In this document: positions 15,237-21,503 of the stretch, piece by piece
Layout: the number at the start of each line of letters is the position of its first letter
How positions within the stretch are numbered: the first letter of the stretch is position 1
Origin: Cyanobacteria bacterium UBA11153
GTDB taxonomy: Bacteria > Cyanobacteriota > Cyanobacteriia > Cyanobacteriales > Coleofasciculaceae
NCBI GenBank assembly: GCA_003511885.1
Contig: DOIX01000304.1
Coordinates: 1-21,503, forward strand
DNA length: 21,503 nt
Direction of reading: 5' to 3'
Notes under the pieces: generated by a model
The model's database searches: none
Told to the model about the DNA's origin: nothing
Seen by the model: only the letters and a program-made list of their open reading frames with translations
Program-made: the position numbers and the translations under genes

Positions 15237-17302
15237 TAAACCCATCCTTTAATTTCCACATCCGTCAAGATTTTTTCTATCTTCAGATATTCACTCTTCG
15301 TCGCTTGTAAAATATGTTTCATCTGGACATTTTCTCCCGAATCTGCTGCTAAAAAGGCTGCATTCATAGCAATATTTTTGATATTACCACCTGCTACATT
15401 CAGCCTAGATAACTTTTTAAAATCCAACCCCAATGTAGGAGTTTTTTTCGGAAATACACGTCGCCAAATTTCAGCTCTTTGAGGTGCATCTGGGAACGGA
15501 AACTGCATAACAAACCGAATTCTCCGGGTAAATGCTTGATCGATCGAACCCCTTAAATTCGTAGTCAAAATTGCCAGTCCCCGGTACTCTTCCATCCGTT
15601 GCAATAAATAGCCTACCTCAATATTAGCATAACGATCGTGACTGTCTCTCACTTCCGAACGTTTGCCAAATAAGGCATCGGCTTCGTCAAAGAGTAAAAT
15701 TGCTCCACCACCTTCTGCGGCATCAAATACCCGCTTCATATTCTTCTCGGTTTCGCCAATATACTTGCTAATCACCGAACTCAAGTCTACGCGGTAAACA
15801 TCCAATTTTAACTCAGTCCCGATGACTTCGGCTGCCATAGTTTTCCCAGTACCAGAACTTCCGGCAAATAAGGCACTAATTCCCAATCCTCGCTTATTTT
15901 TTTCGGCAAATCCCCAATCTTCGTAAACTAACATTTTCTGTCTGACGTGAGTAGTAATTTCCCGAATTATATTCTTCTCTTTCTCTGGTAAAATTAGGTC
16001 ATCTAAGGTGGCAGCAGCGTTAAGTCGCTGGGCTAATTCATCCAAACGAGGACGGGCTTGAATGGAACAAACCTGCCACAATTTCTCTTTAATTTTAGCA
16101 GATAATGTGGAAGAAGATGCCTCATTTTCTTCCACATTATCTGGATCGTCTGGATCGTCTCCATCTTTTGCCGATACCAATCCTTGAGCAGTAAAAGCCG
16201 CCGATTGAATAGCTGGGGCACTCAGATTAAAATTGGAAACCAAAAGATTAATTGTACCATCGATGCCCTCAGCCATGTCTGCCAAAGAATTTTTCCAGAT
16301 CAGACGTTGTTCCTGGGGAGTAGGAGGATTGACATCCAGAGTAATAGGGGCACGCTGTCGCATTCGGCGACGATCCCCAGTAAGGAGAATTAAAGGAGAT
16401 CTAATATTTTCAATAAAAGTAGAGATAGCATTATCTTTAGCCCCATCAATATTGTCGGTGCGATCGCAATTGAGCAAAAGGACAGTACTATTCAAAGCCC
16501 ATTCCCGCTCGCACAATAGTTTCTGTAAATTTAATGGGGTAATATCAACAGCAATAGACTCCCCAGCGATAGAATGTAAATTCAACCCAAGGCGATCGCA
16601 AACTGCTGTCGCGATGGCTCTTTTACTCGCCACGTCGTCCCCACATAACTGCACCATCGGCAATAATCCTGTTTGGTTGTGCCTCCAACTTGCCTCAATT
16701 TGATTGACTAATTCCTGATGAGATGGCACTAATATTCCAGAGGTATGGATTGGCTCCTCTATCGCTGCCAACCGATCGTCTATATACTGAACCCCATTAA
16801 GGTAATGCAAAACCCGCTCGTCAATCCGCAAGAGGCTAGCCGTCACCACATTTCCTGCCTCTACGTCAATTAATCGCCAGCGTCGCAAAGGAGCATTCGG
16901 AGCCATCGCCGCCCAATAGCCTCCCTCTAATATATTAAAGGCTAGGCCAAAAGTAACGCAGTTTAACTCATGACTATTTTGAGCTTGGGCGCATAATATG
17001 TGCCAAGTACAATCAAATTCCATTCCCGCACATAACAACAGCACATCCCTCTCAAAACGGGATAGTCCAAAAATTTGAGTAATTTGCTCGATTAAAGGAG
17101 GCGGAGAGATTGTTGGTACTGGTGATGTAGGCGTATGATAACCATTAGATAAGAAATCCGAGAGTACCGACGATTGAATCTCCCCAGACATCTGTTGGGC
17201 TTTTTTCAGCAAGAGATGGCGTATCCGCGCTACCTCTTGCATCAGGTAACGATGATTTACCTCTAACCAGTAATCATTTGTCTTGAGTTTTGATCTATAC
17301 AT
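15236..17302 (-). CDS. Tandem-AAA ATPase, contractile-injection-system-associated type
   Basis: In this 688-residue protein the C-terminal AAA+ module is intact: Walker A GSSGTGKT (481-488), Walker B LLFDEAD (536-542), sensor-1 TTN (580-582) and Arg-finger candidates R593/R594. A first AAA-like domain at about 213-340 is degenerate: the P-loop position reads LCGDDVASKRA, with no GKT, and LLLNCD stands for Walker B. The N-terminus (YWLEVNHRYLMQEVARIRHL) is helical. An acidic linker (DDPDDPDNVEENE, 382-394) joins the two domains. The arrangement resembles the Afp15-type ATPases of extracellular contractile injection systems; no sheath, tube or baseplate gene is in the window. It diverges from the response-regulator gene with only 15 bp between start codons. 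The assignment to the injection-system family is from recall. Confidence 0.82.
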   Translation of the reverse strand: MYRSKLKTNDYWLEVNHRYLMQEVARIRHLLLKKAQQMSGEIQSSVLSDFLSNGYHTPTSPVPTISPPPLIEQITQIFGLSRFERDVLLLCAGMEFDCTWHILCAQAQNSHELNCVTFGLAFNILEGGYWAAMAPNAPLRRWRLIDVEAGNVVTASLLRIDERVLHYLNGVQYIDDRLAAIEEPIHTSGILVPSHQELVNQIEASWRHNQTGLLPMVQLCGDDVASKRAIATAVCDRLGLNLHSIAGESIAVDITPLNLQKLLCEREWALNSTVLLLNCDRTDNIDGAKDNAISTFIENIRSPLILLTGDRRRMRQRAPITLDVNPPTPQEQRLIWKNSLADMAEGIDGTINLLVSNFNLSAPAIQSAAFTAQGLVSAKDGDDPDDPDNVEENEASSSTLSAKIKEKLWQVCSIQARPRLDELAQRLNAAATLDDLILPEKEKNIIREITTHVRQKMLVYEDWGFAEKNKRGLGISALFAGSSGTGKTMAAEVIGTELKLDVYRVDLSSVISKYIGETEKNMKRVFDAAEGGGAILLFDEADALFGKRSEVRDSHDRYANIEVGYLLQRMEEYRGLAILTTNLRGSIDQAFTRRIRFVMQFPFPDAPQRAEIWRRVFPKKTPTLGLDFKKLSRLNVAGGNIKNIAMNAAFLAADSGENVQMKHILQATKSEYLKIEKILTDVEIKGWV

Positions 17303-17317
17303 TTACTTTATTTTCTA

Positions 17318-18001
17318 ATGCGAATCCTATTAGTTGACGATGAAGTGGAACTAACCGATCCCTTAAGTCGAGTTCTCAAACATCAAGGATACCAGGTTGA
17401 TGTTGCTTGCGACGGACTTGAGGGTAGCCAATTAGCCAGACAAAAGATTTACGATTTACTTATTCTAGACTGGATGCTGCCCCATCAGTCCGGGCTGGCA
17501 ATTTGTCAGGAATTGCGATCTCAAGGCAGTACTACCCCTGTTCTTTTTCTGACAGCTAAAGATACTCTAGACGATCGCGTTATGGGATTAGATGCAGGGG
17601 CAGATGACTATCTGGTAAAGCCTTTTGAGCTGAGGGAGTTACTGGCTAGAGTCCGCGCCCTACTCCGGCGTTACCCTCCTAGGGATACTAATTCCACCTA
17701 CTATTTACGGTTAGGTTCCCTGGAATTAGACTTGAGCAATCAACTCGCTTATCGCTATAAAAGATTAATTGAACTATCGGAAAAGGAAACTCAACTGCTA
17801 GAATATTTTATGCGCCATCCGGGTCAGTTATTAACCCACGATCAAATTTATCAACATCTCTGGACAGAGGAAGAACCTCCTTCTAGTAATGTTCTCGCTG
17901 CTTTAATTCGCTTATTGCGTCGTAAAATTGAAGGCAAAGGCGAGACACCTCTGATTCATACTGTCTATGGTAAAGGTTATCGTTTTGGCGAGGATGGATA
18001 G
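17318..18001 (+). CDS. OmpR/PhoB-family response regulator, RppA-like
   Basis: This 227-residue DNA-binding response regulator has a receiver domain (1-118) with acidic pocket D7/D8, phospho-acceptor D51 (LILDWMLP), T79 and K101 (VKPFELRELLARVRAL). A winged-helix effector domain follows (about 127-225) and ends HTVYGKGYRFGEDG. The start MRILLVDDEVELTDPLSRVL closely recalls cyanobacterial RppA/NrsR-type regulators, which control photosystem or metal-response genes, but I cannot settle the ortholog. RppA-type genes are normally followed by a histidine kinase; here a heptamer array and bvdR follow, so the kinase is elsewhere. No Shine-Dalgarno sequence precedes the ATG, and the AAA ATPase gene begins 15 bp away on the other strand. 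Its promoter must lie inside that gene. Confidence 0.88.
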   Translation: MRILLVDDEVELTDPLSRVLKHQGYQVDVACDGLEGSQLARQKIYDLLILDWMLPHQSGLAICQELRSQGSTTPVLFLTAKDTLDDRVMGLDAGADDYLVKPFELRELLARVRALLRRYPPRDTNSTYYLRLGSLELDLSNQLAYRYKRLIELSEKETQLLEYFMRHPGQLLTHDQIYQHLWTEEEPPSSNVLAALIRLLRRKIEGKGETPLIHTVYGKGYRFGEDG

Positions 18002-18003
18002 TA

Positions 18004-18066
18004 AGTTGATAGTTGATAGTTGATAGTTGATAGTTGACAGTTGATAGTTGACAGTTGATAGTTGAA
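18004..18066 (+). repeat. Heptamer tandem repeat AGTTGAT/C, nine units
   Basis: Nine units starting two bases after the response-regulator stop codon: five AGTTGAT-like, two AGTTGAC and a terminal AGTTGAA among them. Two more units (AGTTGAC, AATTGAC) follow at 18125-18138. Several units contain TTGACA. Confidence 0.88.
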
Positions 18067-18088
18067 ATAGTAAACTATCCATTTGTAG

Positions 18089-18115
18089 GGTGGGTTATGC
18101 GCCAGCTAACGCACC
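18089..18115. repeat. GGTGCGTTA-type palindrome, diverged copy
   Basis: GGTGGGTTA faces TAACGCACC across a short loop, with one mismatch. The same palindrome appears in perfect form at 19947-19972 and partly at 6338-6360 and 19901-19912. Confidence 0.7.
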
Positions 18116-18199
18116 ATCCAGACCAGTTGACAATTGACAATAAGATTTCCCAACATCCATTCCCAATTTACTCAGAAATTAGCAATTAGCAAATAACCA

Positions 18200-19153
18200 A
18201 TGACAAACACGATTCGATGCGGTATAATCGGTACGGGATATGCAGCCAACCAACGCGCTCAGACATTGAGGGAAGAATTGCGATCGCAATTATTAGTTTT
18301 TAGCGGTCATTCCCCTGAAAAAACCCAAGAATTTGCTCAAACTCACCAAATCTTAGCCCTTAACTCCTGGCAGGAAGTAATCGCCCATCCCGATATCGAT
18401 TTAGTATTTATCTGTACCATTAATCGCGATCGTGGCACAATAGTTCGTGCTGCCTTAGAAGCAGGCAAAGATGTTGTCGTTGAATATCCTATTTCCCTAG
18501 ATCCTACAGAAGCAGAATCCCTAATTAACCTCGCCCAAACTAAAGGCAAACTCCTCCACGTCGAACATATTGAATTACTCGGTGGCTTGCATAACGCGAT
18601 GCGGCAATTTTTACCAGAAATTGGCAATCCTTTTTATGCCCGTTACGTGACGATGGTTCCCAAGTCTCCCGCACCAAGGCGTTGGACTTACAATCGAGAA
18701 CTCTTTGGTTTTCCTTTCCAAGCAGCCTTGCCTCACATTCATCGATTCACAAATTTATTTGGTACAGTTGAATCCGTTACCTGTCAATCTCGATATTGGT
18801 GGACTACTGAAGATTATTATCGAGCTTGTCTCTGTACGGGACAATTAAAATTTACTAACGGATTAATTGCTGATGTAACTTACAGTAAAGGAGAAACATG
18901 CTGGCAATCGTTACGGAATTTTGAAGTACATGGCGAAAAGGGTACTCTATTATTTGAAGGCGAAAAAGGAATGTTAATTCGGGGAGAAGAAAAAACCCCT
19001 ATTGAAGTAGAAGGAAGGCGTGGTTTATTTGTGAAAGATACTCAGATGGTTTTAGACTACTTAACTGAAGGGAAACCCTTGTATGTATCCAGTCAAGATA
19101 GTTTATATGCCCTACAGGTAGGAGAGATGGCACGTCAATCAGCCGGAGAATAG
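18200..19153 (+). CDS. bvdR: Biliverdin reductase
   Basis: This 317-residue Gfo/Idh/MocA-fold enzyme reduces biliverdin IX-alpha to bilirubin with NAD(P)H in the cytosol, next to phycobilin metabolism. The Rossmann motif is GTGYA at 11-15 (CGIIGTGYAANQRAQ). Later segments match cyanobacterial BvdR closely as I recall it: INRDRG (75-80), VVEYPISL (93-100), KLLHVEHIELLGG (117-129), APRRWTYNRELFGFP (158-172), HRFTNLFGTV (181-190) and RRGLF near residue 274. The length is normal for the family. The ATG at 18200 lacks a clear ribosome binding site. Upstream lie the heptamer array and a palindrome; no haem oxygenase or bilin reductase gene is adjacent. The general alternative, an unspecified Gfo/Idh/MocA dehydrogenase, is much less likely. 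Confidence 0.9.
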   Translation: MTNTIRCGIIGTGYAANQRAQTLREELRSQLLVFSGHSPEKTQEFAQTHQILALNSWQEVIAHPDIDLVFICTINRDRGTIVRAALEAGKDVVVEYPISLDPTEAESLINLAQTKGKLLHVEHIELLGGLHNAMRQFLPEIGNPFYARYVTMVPKSPAPRRWTYNRELFGFPFQAALPHIHRFTNLFGTVESVTCQSRYWWTTEDYYRACLCTGQLKFTNGLIADVTYSKGETCWQSLRNFEVHGEKGTLLFEGEKGMLIRGEEKTPIEVEGRRGLFVKDTQMVLDYLTEGKPLYVSSQDSLYALQVGEMARQSAGE

Positions 19154-19186
19154 GGAATGGGAGAGCGGATGCTCGAAGTTTTGAGG

Positions 19187-19228
19187 TTTGAGGAATGAAT
19201 TTTGAGGAATGAGTTTTGAGGAATGAGT
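19187..19228 (+). repeat. 14-bp tandem repeat, three units
   Basis: TTTGAGGAATGAAT followed by two copies of TTTGAGGAATGAGT, shortly after the bvdR stop codon. Non-coding. Confidence 0.85.
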
Positions 19229-19398
19229 TTCTGTAGGGGCTAGTCGGTATGAAAATATATCAGGATTACCAATTACCATCATTGACTCGCCCGCTGAGAG
19301 TTTTAAATTTTAATTTTTCATTCAAAACTAAGCACTTAAAGATCAAAACTCTCCTCCCCCTCTTCCCTACTTGATGGCGATCTCCGTCATATCGATTG

Positions 19399-19467
19399 GT
19401 GATGTATATCACAATTTTTATCAGTCTATATCACATGATATTTCAATCAATATCACAATTTTTATCA
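19399..19467 (+). promoter_or_regulatory. CRP-like binding site and associated direct repeats
   Basis: GTGATGTATATCAC (19399-19412) fits the GTGA-N6-TCAC core of CRP/SyCRP1-type sites and is followed by A. ATATCACAATTTTTATCA occurs exactly twice, at 19406-19423 and 19450-19467, 44 bp apart (four helical turns). A further palindrome, ATATCA-CA-TGATAT (19428-19441), lies between them. The block is upstream of the TATAAT box and small reading frame at 19521-19641. Binding by a cAMP receptor protein is inferred. Confidence 0.45.
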
Positions 19468-19520
19468 ATAAAAATCACAGTTTTAACGGACTTAAGCCAC
19501 ACCAATTTTTGCCAAAATCT

Positions 19521-19550
19521 TATAATATAGAAATATGAGAGAGTTAAGGA
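19521..19550 (+). promoter_or_regulatory. TATAAT box and AAGGA ribosome binding site of small ORF
   Basis: TATAAT at 19521-19526 is a consensus -10 hexamer; no good -35 hexamer stands 17 bases upstream, which would suit an activator-dependent promoter. AAGGA at 19546-19550 lies seven bases before the ATG at 19558. Confidence 0.45.
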
Positions 19551-19557
19551 TAAATAT

Positions 19558-19641
19558 ATGGTTAGCTTACTATTTTTGATCGGTTACTTAAGTGGTTGTG
19601 CATTCTTTCTAGATTTTTTATTTCAAAAAGAACTGGGTTAG
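19558..19641 (+). CDS. Possible small membrane protein, 27 residues
   Basis: The frame ATG 19558 to TAG 19641 encodes 27 residues, almost all hydrophobic: MVSLLFLIGYLSGC, then AFFLDFLF, ending QKELG. It would make one membrane helix with a polar, charged C-terminus. A well-spaced AAGGA (gap of seven) and a consensus TATAAT 32 bases before the ATG support expression. I cannot match it to a known small photosystem, cytochrome b6f or oxidase subunit. A CRP-like repeat block lies 90-160 bases upstream. It is short enough to arise by chance, so confidence is modest. Confidence 0.4.
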   Translation: MVSLLFLIGYLSGCAFFLDFLFQKELG

Positions 19642-19731
19642 TTATCAGAGCGCATCAAGGGCTAATGGCTAATTGTCTCTGGCGATTAGCCATTAACTAT
19701 TAATATTAACTGGAATTATTAAAATCAACCA

Positions 19732-19765
19732 AAGAAACCCGGTTTCTTCAAGAAATCGAGTTTCT
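19732..19765. repeat. Two adjacent AAGAAA hairpins
   Basis: AAGAAACC/GGTTTCTT (19732-19748) and AAGAAA/TTTCTT (19750-19765) stand in series, the second followed by TT. They recall dispersed AGAAACCCGGTTTCT palindromes and might weakly terminate plus-strand transcription from the small frame. Confidence 0.55.
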
Positions 19766-19786
19766 TTTGCGTACTTTATCCTTAAG

Positions 19787-19818
19787 AAAAAAACCCCAGA
19801 GGAGCGAACCATCTGGGG
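19787..19818 (-). terminator. Rho-independent terminator for moeB
   Basis: On the minus strand the stem CCCCAGA/TCTGGGG (19812-19818 with 19794-19800) extends by GG/CC past a bulged T, closes with TTCGCT and is followed directly by seven T (19787-19793 on the plus strand as A). This is a textbook intrinsic terminator, about 180 bases beyond the moeB stop codon. Confidence 0.8.
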
Positions 19819-19946
19819 TGGAACTGTTAAGTTTTATTTATACTCAAGGATGGAAATAATCCCTCCGGATCGACTTAACAAGTCTTATTATTTGTGGGAA
19901 TGGTGCGTTAGCTTGAGCGCAGGGAACCCTGGTTGATTGTGGGGAT

Positions 19947-19972
19947 GGTGCGTTAGCGATAGCTAACGCACC
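19947..19972. repeat. Perfect GGTGCGTTAGC palindrome
   Basis: GGTGCGTTAGC (19947-19957) and GCTAACGCACC (19962-19972) are exact complements around loop GATA. It lies 24 bases past the moeB stop codon; a half copy precedes it at 19901-19912. It is a dispersed repeat family in this window. Confidence 0.8.
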
Positions 19973-19996
19973 CTACAGTATGAGGTGTATTGTACT

Positions 19997-21169
19997 TTAA
20001 TACTCCGGTACAGAAGGATCGACTTCTCGACTCCAAGCCAGAATTCCACCTTTGACATTAATCCCTTCAATGCCAGCATCTTTGAGAATGCCTAATGCTT
20101 TCGCGGAACGTCCTCCCATCTTACAATGAGCAATTAAACGATGACCGTTGAGGATTTCTTTAATTTTTTCCACACCAGCACCTTGTTCGATATCTGGTAG
20201 GGGGACGAGAATTGAACCGGGAATTTTGGCGATATCGTATTCGTTGGGATTGCGGACATCAACTAACACGAAATCATCGGCACCGCTATCAATTAATTCT
20301 TTCAGTTGTTGGACAGTCATTTCTGTCATTTCCATAAGTTGTTTTGCCTCCTGTTCTTTTGCTTGGGTAATGCCACAGAATTGTTCGTAGTCTACTAATT
20401 TTTCAATGACGGGACGTACTGGATTTGGTCGCAATTTTAATTCGCGGAATTTCATATCCAGAGCATTATAGAGTAACAATCGTCCGCTCAGTGTTGTCCC
20501 TTTACCGAGGATAATTTTTACGGTTTCCGTGGCTTGGATTACCCCAATAATTCCTGGTAAAATTCCTAAGACACCGCCTTCGGCACAGGAAGGAACCATT
20601 CCCGGAGGTGGGGGTTCCGGAAATAAGTCGCGGTAGTTGGGGCCATCTTGGTAGTTAAATACGCTGGCTTGTCCTTCAAACCGTAAAATTGAGCCGTATA
20701 CATTAGGTTTACCCAATAATACGCAAGCGTCATTAACTAAATAACGGGTAGGAAAATTATCAGTGCCATCGACAACAACATCGTAGGGTTTGATAATGTC
20801 TAGGGCATTTTCCGAAGTTAGGCGAGTTTCGTAAAGATCCACTTGACAAGCGGGATTAATTTCCAGTATACGAGTTTTGGCAGACTGGATTTTTGGTTTG
20901 CCAACCCAGGAAGTACCGTGAATTACTTGACGTTGCAAGTTTGAACTATCGACGACATCAAAATCAACGATACCGATACGCCCAATACCAGCGGCAGCGA
21001 GGTAGAGTAATAGGGGCGCACCTAGTCCACCCGTACCGATACAGAGTACGCTGGCGGCTTTGAGACGTTTTTGCCCTTCCACTCCAACTTCCGGCAAAAT
21101 TAGGTGGCGGGAATACCTTTCGTATTCTTCACGGCTTAACTGGATTTCATCCAGATTGGGATTTAACAT
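19997..21169 (-). CDS. moeB: Molybdopterin-synthase adenylyltransferase MoeB with C-terminal rhodanese domain
   Basis: This 390-residue cytosolic E1-like enzyme adenylates the C-terminal glycine of a sulfur-carrier protein (MoaD or ThiS type) for molybdopterin or thiocarboxylate synthesis. The ThiF/MoeB domain (about 12-265) shows RYSRHLILPEVG (18-29), the nucleotide motif GTGGLG (45-50), DGTDNFPTR (134-142) and the conserved cysteine C195 in MVPSCAEGGVLG. The rhodanese domain (about 284-388) has an intact sulfur-accepting loop, C349 in HCKMGGRSAKA. The two Zn-binding CxxC pairs of E. coli MoeB are missing; the positions read NYRD (178-181) and RPNP (247-250). The ATG at 21169 is followed by MLNPNLDEIQLSREEYERY, typical of cyanobacterial members. 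An intrinsic terminator lies downstream at 19787-19818. Confidence 0.9.
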   Translation of the reverse strand: MLNPNLDEIQLSREEYERYSRHLILPEVGVEGQKRLKAASVLCIGTGGLGAPLLLYLAAAGIGRIGIVDFDVVDSSNLQRQVIHGTSWVGKPKIQSAKTRILEINPACQVDLYETRLTSENALDIIKPYDVVVDGTDNFPTRYLVNDACVLLGKPNVYGSILRFEGQASVFNYQDGPNYRDLFPEPPPPGMVPSCAEGGVLGILPGIIGVIQATETVKIILGKGTTLSGRLLLYNALDMKFRELKLRPNPVRPVIEKLVDYEQFCGITQAKEQEAKQLMEMTEMTVQQLKELIDSGADDFVLVDVRNPNEYDIAKIPGSILVPLPDIEQGAGVEKIKEILNGHRLIAHCKMGGRSAKALGILKDAGIEGINVKGGILAWSREVDPSVPEY

Positions 21170-21357
21170 GGCGATTGACTAAGAATCTGTAAGAGATATG
21201 ATAGCGTTAGTAGAGTCTGCCGTTTAATTTAGTTACTCCACAGACTAGCGCTGGGAAATACACCCCAGTTTATCAAGATTTGTGAAGTTATTGAAGTACA
21301 GAGGACTGGCGACTCTAAAATTTAAACAGACTTGAGGCCGGAGAGTCAGAGGTGTCT

Positions 21358-21503
21358 ATGAGTTCTCACGAATACATCCAGAAAAAAAACTCACAGCCAT
21401 CCACACCACCAACTACCACAAATACCTTCACAAGTCGTCCCTTTGCACCCGAAGTAGAAAACGCCGCACCACAAGAACCTATTTCAGTGGAACAAATACA
21501 AGC
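21358..21503 (+). CDS. N-terminus of a gene cut by the window edge, possibly DUF4157-type
   Basis: An ATG at 21358 with AGAGG at 21348-21352 (gap of five) opens a frame that stays open to the last base, 48 codons. The visible part is polar and disordered, Gln/Ser/Thr/Pro-rich, and contains FTSRPFAPEVENAAPQEP. That RPFAP start recalls cyanobacterial DUF4157-containing proteins, which are associated with extracellular contractile injection systems, but the diagnostic domain would lie beyond the window. It diverges from moeB over a 188-bp spacer. Confidence 0.55.
   Translation, partial: MSSHEYIQKKNSQPSTPPTTTNTFTSRPFAPEVENAAPQEPISVEQIQ

Larger units (their letters stand above)
19154..19996. other. 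843-bp intergenic region with regulatory and repeat structure
   Basis: There is no long gene. In order it holds a 14-bp tandem repeat (19187-19228), an A/T-rich block with CRP-like sites and direct repeats (19399-19467), a TATAAT box (19521) and a 27-codon frame with a good ribosome binding site (19558-19641). Then come two adjacent hairpins (19732-19765), a minus-strand terminator (19787-19818) and a palindrome (19947-19972). Confidence 0.7.

Noticed and set aside
15032..15252. Short frames with periodic STVHCPL or DSGQWTV peptides
   Set aside because: These are read-through of the heptamer array on either strand; 7-bp units give a 7-residue period by necessity.
17318..18001. Definite assignment as rppA
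   Set aside because: The N-terminus fits, but the usual partner kinase is absent and similar regulators share the pattern; only RppA-like is claimed.

Overview
The window looks like chromosome from a filamentous cyanobacterium. Three things point there. The HIP1 palindrome GCGATCGC recurs throughout, for example at 1538, 1577, 4251, 4567, 7139, 16460 and 18281. Several products are cyanobacterial in type: a biliverdin reductase, TPR-CHAT proteins beside secreted haemagglutinins, and a CHASE2 cyclase. The spacers are filled with heptamer tandem repeats, short palindromes and small inverted-repeat elements. I see no rRNA, tRNA, CRISPR array or intact insertion sequence.

Layout. (1) 309-2558, plus strand: a thioredoxin-like [2Fe-2S] protein, a membrane-anchored protein with three SLH repeats and a minisatellite-coded linker, and a small emfourin-type M4 protease inhibitor. 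(2) 2820-9722, minus strand: a secreted two-partner-secretion (FHA-type) exoprotein, then a secreted TPR-CHAT protein with an intact His/Cys dyad, then a membrane-anchored dihaem cytochrome c. (3) 9973-14730, minus strand: CHASE2 nucleotide cyclase, metallo-beta-lactamase-fold hydrolase, and MscS-type channel with a cyclic-nucleotide-binding domain. (4) 15236-18001: a tandem-AAA ATPase (minus) and an OmpR-family response regulator (plus) that diverge with 15 bp between start codons. (5) 18200-19153: biliverdin reductase bvdR. (6) 19154-19996: an 843-bp region with CRP-like repeats, a TATAAT box, a possible 27-residue membrane protein and a clear minus-strand terminator. (7) 19997-21169: moeB with a rhodanese tail, followed by the start of another gene at the right edge.

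How the genes may work together. The most interesting set is 9973-14730. A membrane sensor cyclase, a hydrolase that could act on a phosphodiester, and a channel with an apparently binding-competent cNMP domain lie in one direction with gaps of 69 and 144 bp. They could form a compact cyclic-nucleotide circuit from synthesis to ion flux. The cyclase has Glu and Gly at the base-recognition positions, so cGMP or relaxed specificity should be considered. The CHAT/haemagglutinin pair suggests proteolytic handling of a surface adhesin. The AAA ATPase resembles those of contractile injection systems, and the partial gene at the right edge has a start reminiscent of DUF4157 proteins often found near such systems.

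Spacers hold at least two families of roughly 100-120 bp MITE-like elements (termini ATACCAATT and ATACCAAATCCG). One copy ends four bases upstream of the cyclase start codon.
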